Shown here: positions 59,061 to 64,000 of the stretch, one piece after another
Numbering within the stretch: the stretch's first letter is position 1
How the letters are laid out: each line of letters begins with the position of its first letter
Assembly (NCBI GenBank): GCA_950295325.1
Contig: OX485808.1
Span: 12,464,501-12,528,500 of the forward strand
DNA length: 64,000 nt
Direction of reading: 5' to 3'
Source: Polytrichum commune
Lineage: Eukaryota > Streptophyta > Polytrichopsida > Polytrichales > Polytrichaceae
Notes under the pieces: model-generated
The model's database searches: none
What the model was told of the DNA's origin: nothing
What the model saw: the letters and a program-made list of their open reading frames with translations, nothing else
Program-made: the position numbers and the translations under genes

Positions 59061-59068
59061 TATATATA
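59061..59068 (+). promoter_or_regulatory. Candidate TATA box of the receptor-like kinase gene
   Basis: TATATATA in front of a CT-rich stretch at 59343-59380, which is common around plant transcription starts. It lies about 1.9 kb upstream of the ATG at 60984, so it belongs to this gene only if the leader is long and spliced. Confidence 0.35.
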
Positions 59069-59339
59069 TGGTACTACTATGTTGCAAGCGTGGGGCCCGT
59101 GCATAGCACAACAGAGGTGTGGTGGGTTCACATTATGTGAGAATGTGCGAGCCTTTACGACCGTGGCAGGCGGATGGATGAGGGAGTGAATGGATGATAA
59201 AAGGCACTCCCCCCTCTTATTCATCAGCAGGGGATGGATGAGGCTGAGAATCATGGTAGCGCAGTTATGTCCCATGAGGAATATGGCTTTCAAATTCCTC
59301 ATCCCATCATACCAGCATGTGGAAGTAAGTAAAGTACCT

Positions 59340-60983
59340 TCACCTTAGCCTAGCCTCTCTCACTCTCTCTCTCACTCTCGCTGCAAGAATCCTTGAAGCA
59401 CTTTGTGGGATCTATCTCCTCTCCCTTCCTTTTGGCACTCACACTTGGAGTTCCATTCCTGGTTCATGTGAAAAACGAATCCTTTTTTGAGGGGCTGTGG
59501 TCATGTGTTTGTGTGTTTGGATTTGAATGTGTGCAAGTAGCTGGGTAGCTGGCTGATTCCAGCTAGTTGCGGAGGAGGATCAGTGACTGCTGGAGTTTTG
59601 TTTTGATTTGTTGTAACAGCCCATTTCAGTTGCGGATGCTCATGATGCTAGATCATCAACAACAACCAACTTGCCCAGTGTGGGAGTTCTTCCTGTGTGT
59701 GTGTGTGTGTGGTTTGATGGAGTAGTAGCTTGAAGTTGTTTGGAGGTACTACAAGCTGGAGGTGCCTGCTGCAGCCTGCCTAGAACAAGGGGCTTGATGA
59801 ATTTGTGAGCAGCTCATACATGGTGGGGACGTGCACCTAACTGGCACCTAACCAAGCTAGCTAGGTATTCCAGGGAGATCATCAACTGATTGATGGTAGC
59901 TCAGCCTAGCTAGCCTTGCCTGCATGTACCATGTGAGCATGCATGAAACAAAGAAGCTGTGATGATCATCGAGATTGAGACTCTACATGACATAACTGGG
60001 TCATTACTTCAGTTCCTCTAGGGGAAATCAAGCAGAGTGCAGCAGGCAGTGGTAGTGGGATAAGTTCTGGCAACTTCAATTCCCTCCGGACCTGCATCCT
60101 CCGAAACTCCCCAAGTGTGGTTGTTTTTGGGAAAACATTGCAACTGGAAGCAGATGAGCTTCTGAGATTTTCAAGGTATTTTGGGTTAACTACTAGACTC
60201 CTCTTCCCGTTCTCTGTTCGTACCGAGTCTGCCACTTCTGCTGGGGCTTAGCAAAAGAAGAACCTCCTGTAAGAGCTAGGACTGGCAGGGCAGGTCTGCA
60301 GATTTTGACTACAAGATATCCATATTAGAAGTTCCCACACTCGAGGGACGAGTATGAGGGAAGAGATGATGAGCAGCGGTGTATCTGGTTTTTGGGGCTT
60401 TGATGGGCAGCTGATTTCTGTTGCTTAATCTATACCCATACCTCCATGAAGGATTGGGTTGTTGTTGTTGTTTCTGCTCCTAACCCTCTCCTTGCAGTAC
60501 ACCACAGCCCATGAATCTTGATGAAGTCTAGTGTAGCAGCTCATCATGTGATACGCAGGTTTACCACCAACACACTTGTAGACACGAGCACAAACTACTT
60601 ATACAATCCTGACCCGAATTTTCTTATCACGCTGAAATTTTGATGATGACCTCTACCCAATAAGGCATGCAGCTGAACAATAATGCTGCTCTTGCTTGTA
60701 GGAAAATTGCAAATTCTTCTTGTGCTTGGCATTACCCAGGTAACACTTTCAGAGGTAGAGATGAGATCTCGAAGAACTGGAAGAACCTTTTGTTTTGTTT
60801 TGTTTTGTTTCTGACACAGAAGAATCTTGTCTGTGTTCAAATTGCAGAGAGGAGGACAAATTGGACATCCATGGCCACCTCTGTGGTGACATGCGAGTTG
60901 GAGGCGCATTATTGTTAGCGAAAGTGCTACCTAACTCGACTATTTGAAGGCATCGACTTAGAATTTTTGAGGAGTGTGTGGAG
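59340..60983 (+). other. Probable long spliced 5' leader of the receptor-like kinase gene
   Basis: No coding ORF fits. The region has GC content and a CT-rich start typical of plant 5' leaders and contains many short upstream ATGs. One convincing intron lies near its end: donor CCCAG|GTAACA (GT at 60740) and acceptor AATTGCAG ending at 60847, with a pyrimidine-rich TTTTGTTTTGTTTTG tract before it. A TG microsatellite lies at 59692-59710. Confidence 0.45.
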
Positions 60984-63900
60984 ATGGCTGTCATTGCTAA
61001 TCCCCACATTGCTGGATTTCTGATACTACTCAGCGTCGTCTTCACACCAAGCGAACTCCGCCTCGTTTCTGCCTACAGGCCATTCCAGTTTGCGTTTGTG
61101 CACAGCCATTTTCCCCAGAGTCGGGTGGTAACTGCTCCATTGAAAACCTTAGACCAGCCTTCAACCTCACGTTTCCCAAATGTTGTGTCGGATCGGTATG
61201 TTCTTGATGCCCGGCCGGTGGTGAGAGCTACCGCAACTCGCAATGACTCATCAGGCTCAGCTTCTTCGGCGCCACCTTCAGCTTGTGAGTTTCCTCTGTG
61301 TCCACTTTGCATAGCAATTGTACTAAGCTTGTTCAGTAAAGTTGAGTAGTTCATTCTTTGAGCATTTTTGCATGTACGAGTTCAACTCGAAGATAACCTG
61401 GGACAATGTGGGTAGGAAGAATTCAATCACCACCCACTTTGACTGCATTTAGATGCCTTCTAGTAACTTCTCTTAAAGTCTTTCGCACACAGTTGCAGTC
61501 GCAAAAGTATGTTACTATCTCTTCCGGAACTACAACATTTTTGGGTAGCAACGCCCAATTTTGGGGTGCAGGAATCTTGTGGGTAGGAGGGAGGTAGTTT
61601 GGAATTCAATCACATTCCACTTGACTGCATTTGAACACGTTCCACTTTCTTTTCAAGCCTGTCTTATACAGTTTTAGTAGCATAAAGTCTGCTATTATCC
61701 CTTCTGGAACTACTTACACTAGTTTTCAGTAGCAATGCCATCCTGAGGTGAAAGAAGGTAGTAGCATTCAATCACAACCCAGTTGACTGCATGTGAATGC
61801 CTTGCACTTTCTTTTCCGGCCTTTTAAGTATACAGTTGCAGTGACAATTGTCTGTTCTCTCATTCGGAACTACAATAGTTTTGGGTAGCAATGCCAGATT
61901 TGGGGTGAAATAATATTGTGGGGAGGAGGGAGATAGTGGGATTCAATCACCACCTGCTGGACTGCATTTGGATGCCTTCCACTAAATTCTCGTAAAGCCT
62001 TTCGTACACAGTTGTAGTGGCAAAAAGTCTGTTACTTTCACTTCCGGAACTACTTACACTAGTTTTAAGTAGCAATTCCATACTTGGGGTGAAGAAGGTA
62101 GTAGGATTCAATCACCACTTACTTGACTGCATGTGAGTGCCTTCGACTTCCTTTTCTGGCAGTCGCAGCGGCAAATGTCTGTCTCTTTCGGAACTACACT
62201 GGCTTTGGGTAGCAATGCCATAGTTGAGGTGAAAGACTTTTGTGGATAGGAGGGTGATAGTGGGATTCGATTACAATCCACCTAAGTGCATTGAATACCT
62301 GCCACTTTCTTTTCAAGCCTTTCCTATACGGTTGTAGTGGCAAAAAGCCTGTTGTTATCCCTTCTAGTACTACTTACACTAGTTTTAAGTAGCAATGCCA
62401 TCCTTGTGATGAAAGAAGGTGGTTAGCATCCAATCACCACCCCCACTTGGCTGACTGCATTTGAATGCCTTCCACTAATTTCTCTTAAAACCTTCGTACA
62501 CACTTGCAGTAACAAAAGTTTGTCACAAATCTCTTTCGGAACTACACTAGCTTGGGTAGCAATCATGCTATAAGTTACTTGGGATGAAAAAAATGTTGGC
62601 AATGCTCGAACGTTCAAGTTCTCCCTTTCACATACTACTAAGTTGTGCCATACAGAATAATCTTGCCCTATTTCAAGCCATTCTGGTATGCATGCGTTTA
62701 ACTTACTGTTTTCCTCTTCTTCAATGTGCAGCTGTGATTGCAGGAAGAAAGTATGAGACATTATCCAAGAAATGGCTGCTCATCATCATCCTCACGCCAG
62801 GTGCCTTGTTCGCAACCGGCCTCGCTGTTCTTCTTGTTTGGGCTTGCTGCAAACGAAGAGGAAAGAGCAATTTAACTCCAGGGATGTTAATTTGGACCAA
62901 CCAATCTACACTACAACGACGCCTTGATTGCGAACTCTCACCGGAATCCTTCAGTACGTAGCGCACGACCTATCTCTGACTGCTGGGATAAGTTTTTGTG
63001 ATTGAAACTACACCAAAAAGTTCTGTGAACTCCTTCAGCACGCCTGCGTGCATATCAACATTCACAGCATTTCTCAGGGTCCAGTGTGCCATTTTGCAAG
63101 TGATTCCCATGTTCAATGTACATAAGAGGAACTCCTATGGTCACTATAAAATGATTGTCTCATTAATCGGCTTTCAAAGTTTTTATTGGGGCCAATTCTG
63201 CATGCTCATCTCACAAATAGAGGCCATGTAAATCATAAATCTTCATCTCAAACAAATTATTGTGAGAGAGAGAGAGACTACCCCGTAACCCTCAATTCTT
63301 GTGTTACAGGACTTTATGGGGTTGGCTCTCTCTCACAATAATTTGTGGGCAATGAAGATTTATGATTTATATGGCCTTTATGTGTCAGATAAGTATGCAG
63401 AATTGGCCCCAATAAAAACTTTGAAAGCCGATTAATGAGATAATCATTTTACAGTGACCATGGGAGTTGCTCTTTGTACATCGGAATCATTTGCGAAACG
63501 GCACACTAAACCCTGAGAAATACAGTTGATGATTTTGAAGAATGTTTAAGAAGTCTACTGATGTAGTCTTTTGATGTAGTAGCACGCACGTATAGGCTTT
63601 GTGGGTGGAATGAGCATGCGTCTTGCGTTTAAAAACTCTAGAAAGCCGATTATTGAGAGAATCATTTTCCAGTGGCCATAGGAGTTGCTCTACTAACCTA
63701 CAGAGAATGTTTGAGTCTCACAACGAATATTGTTGATATTTTCTTCAGAGACGAAGGGGTCAGGAGCATGGATGAATCCTCTTCATGACTTTACCGGCTG
63801 CACTAAGAGCGGTGTACCATGTACCTTTCCCTACTCCTTGCTGCAAGCTGCTACCAGCAATTTCAGTTCCTCCAACTTGCTGGGGGAGGGGACTTTTGGG

Positions 63901-63990
63901 CATGTCTTCAAAGCGAGCCTGGATTATGGTGTGTATGCAGCTGTGAAGAGGCTCACAAATGCTGGAAAGCAGGGTGAGAAAGAGTTTCAG
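60984..63990 (+). CDS. Receptor-like protein kinase, 5' part (continues beyond the window)
   Basis: Three exons: 60984-61284, 62732-62953 and 63749-63990, joined in phases 1 and 1 (donors CTT|GTGAGT and TTCA|GTACGT; acceptors TGTGCAG and CTTCAG). The next donor is TTTCAG|GTGCGT at 63991. The 255 residues seen comprise a signal-peptide-like start (residues 1-31, AGFLILLSVVF), a short non-repetitive ectodomain without LRR, lectin or other known modules, and a transmembrane helix at 115-140 (WLLIIILTPGALF...VWACC) followed by KRRGK. Next come a juxtamembrane region and the kinase start: FPYSLLQAATSNF, glycine loop LGEGTFGHVF (219-228) and AAVK (Lys241). The LDYGVYAAVKRL...GEKEFQ pattern resembles the plant kinases of the At1g80640/At2g25220 type. 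Catalytic-loop motifs lie outside the window, so activity cannot be judged. Confidence 0.85.
61404..62580 (+). repeat. Seven-copy ~165-bp tandem repeat in intron 1 of the kinase gene
   Basis: ATTCAATCAC (or a one- or two-base variant) begins units at 61421, 61604, 61766, 61941, 62106, 62265 and 62428, 159-183 bp apart. Each unit continues with GACTGCATTTGAATGCCTTC, CTTTCGTACACAGTTGCAGT, GGCAAAAGTCTGTTA, CTTCCGGAACTAC and GGGTAGCAATGCCAT-like blocks. The array fills most of the 1447-nt intron. Confidence 0.9.
63069..63521. mobile_element. Fold-back element in intron 2 of the kinase gene
   Basis: The left arm (63069-63278) and right arm (about 63322-63521) are inverted copies about 200 bp long with high identity: ATTTCTCAGGGT..AGTGTGCC at the outer ends, ATTAATCGGCTTTCAAAG in the middle, and CAAATTATTGTGAGAGAGAG at the inner ends, with a loop of about 45 nt. 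Part of the arm recurs at 63640-63690 (AGCCGATTATTGAGAGAATC). Confidence 0.85.
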
Positions 63991-64000
63991 GTGCGTGCAC

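Overview
The window is nuclear DNA of a land plant. Genes are split by short GT-AG introns, coding exons sit in AT-rich non-coding DNA full of small inverted-repeat transposons, and the recognisable products are plant types (a thaumatin-like protein, a receptor-like kinase, a DUF716/TMEM45 membrane protein). The lineage cannot be fixed from the sequence alone. Most of the 64 kb is repeat-derived; only five genes can be modelled with confidence, plus one GC-rich single-exon ORF of unknown nature.

Layout. 1-6 kb: transposon remnants and diverged tandem repeats. 6.2-8.4 kb: a GC-rich intronless 179-aa ORF followed by a decayed copy of its own 3' end and a repeat array. 10.1-10.9 kb: remnant of a non-LTR retrotransposon reverse transcriptase. 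11.8-13.8 kb (-): two-exon DUF716/TMEM45-like gene. 17.3-18.1 kb: decayed GC-rich coding remnant. 19.3-23.1 kb (-): three-exon thaumatin-like gene whose first intron holds a 271-bp tandem duplication of part of exon 2 and a small TA-flanked transposon. 23-31 kb: no recognisable gene, including a strongly G/T-skewed block at 28.75-30.54 kb. 31.2-34.7 kb (+): SLX9/FAM207-type ribosome-biogenesis gene with a telo-box near its presumed start. 35.4-38.4 kb (-): two-exon gene for an 860-residue RNA-repair protein, convergent with the SLX9 gene. 38.4-59 kb: gene-poor, with several families of inverted-repeat elements, one of them a perfectly palindromic Stowaway-type copy. 59-64 kb (+): 5' part of a receptor-like kinase gene that runs off the window; its introns hold a seven-copy ~165-bp tandem repeat and a ~450-bp fold-back element.

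The most notable item is the RNA-repair gene. After splicing it joins, in one chain, two H-x-T motifs of the 2H phosphoesterase type, a dual-specificity-phosphatase-like domain, a P-loop polynucleotide-kinase domain and an Rnl2-like RNA ligase domain: in principle every step needed to heal and seal a broken RNA. The order and ligase type differ from the usual plant tRNA ligase (ligase-kinase-cyclic phosphodiesterase). All exon boundaries were read by eye from splice consensus, phase and family fit; no transcript or database evidence was available.
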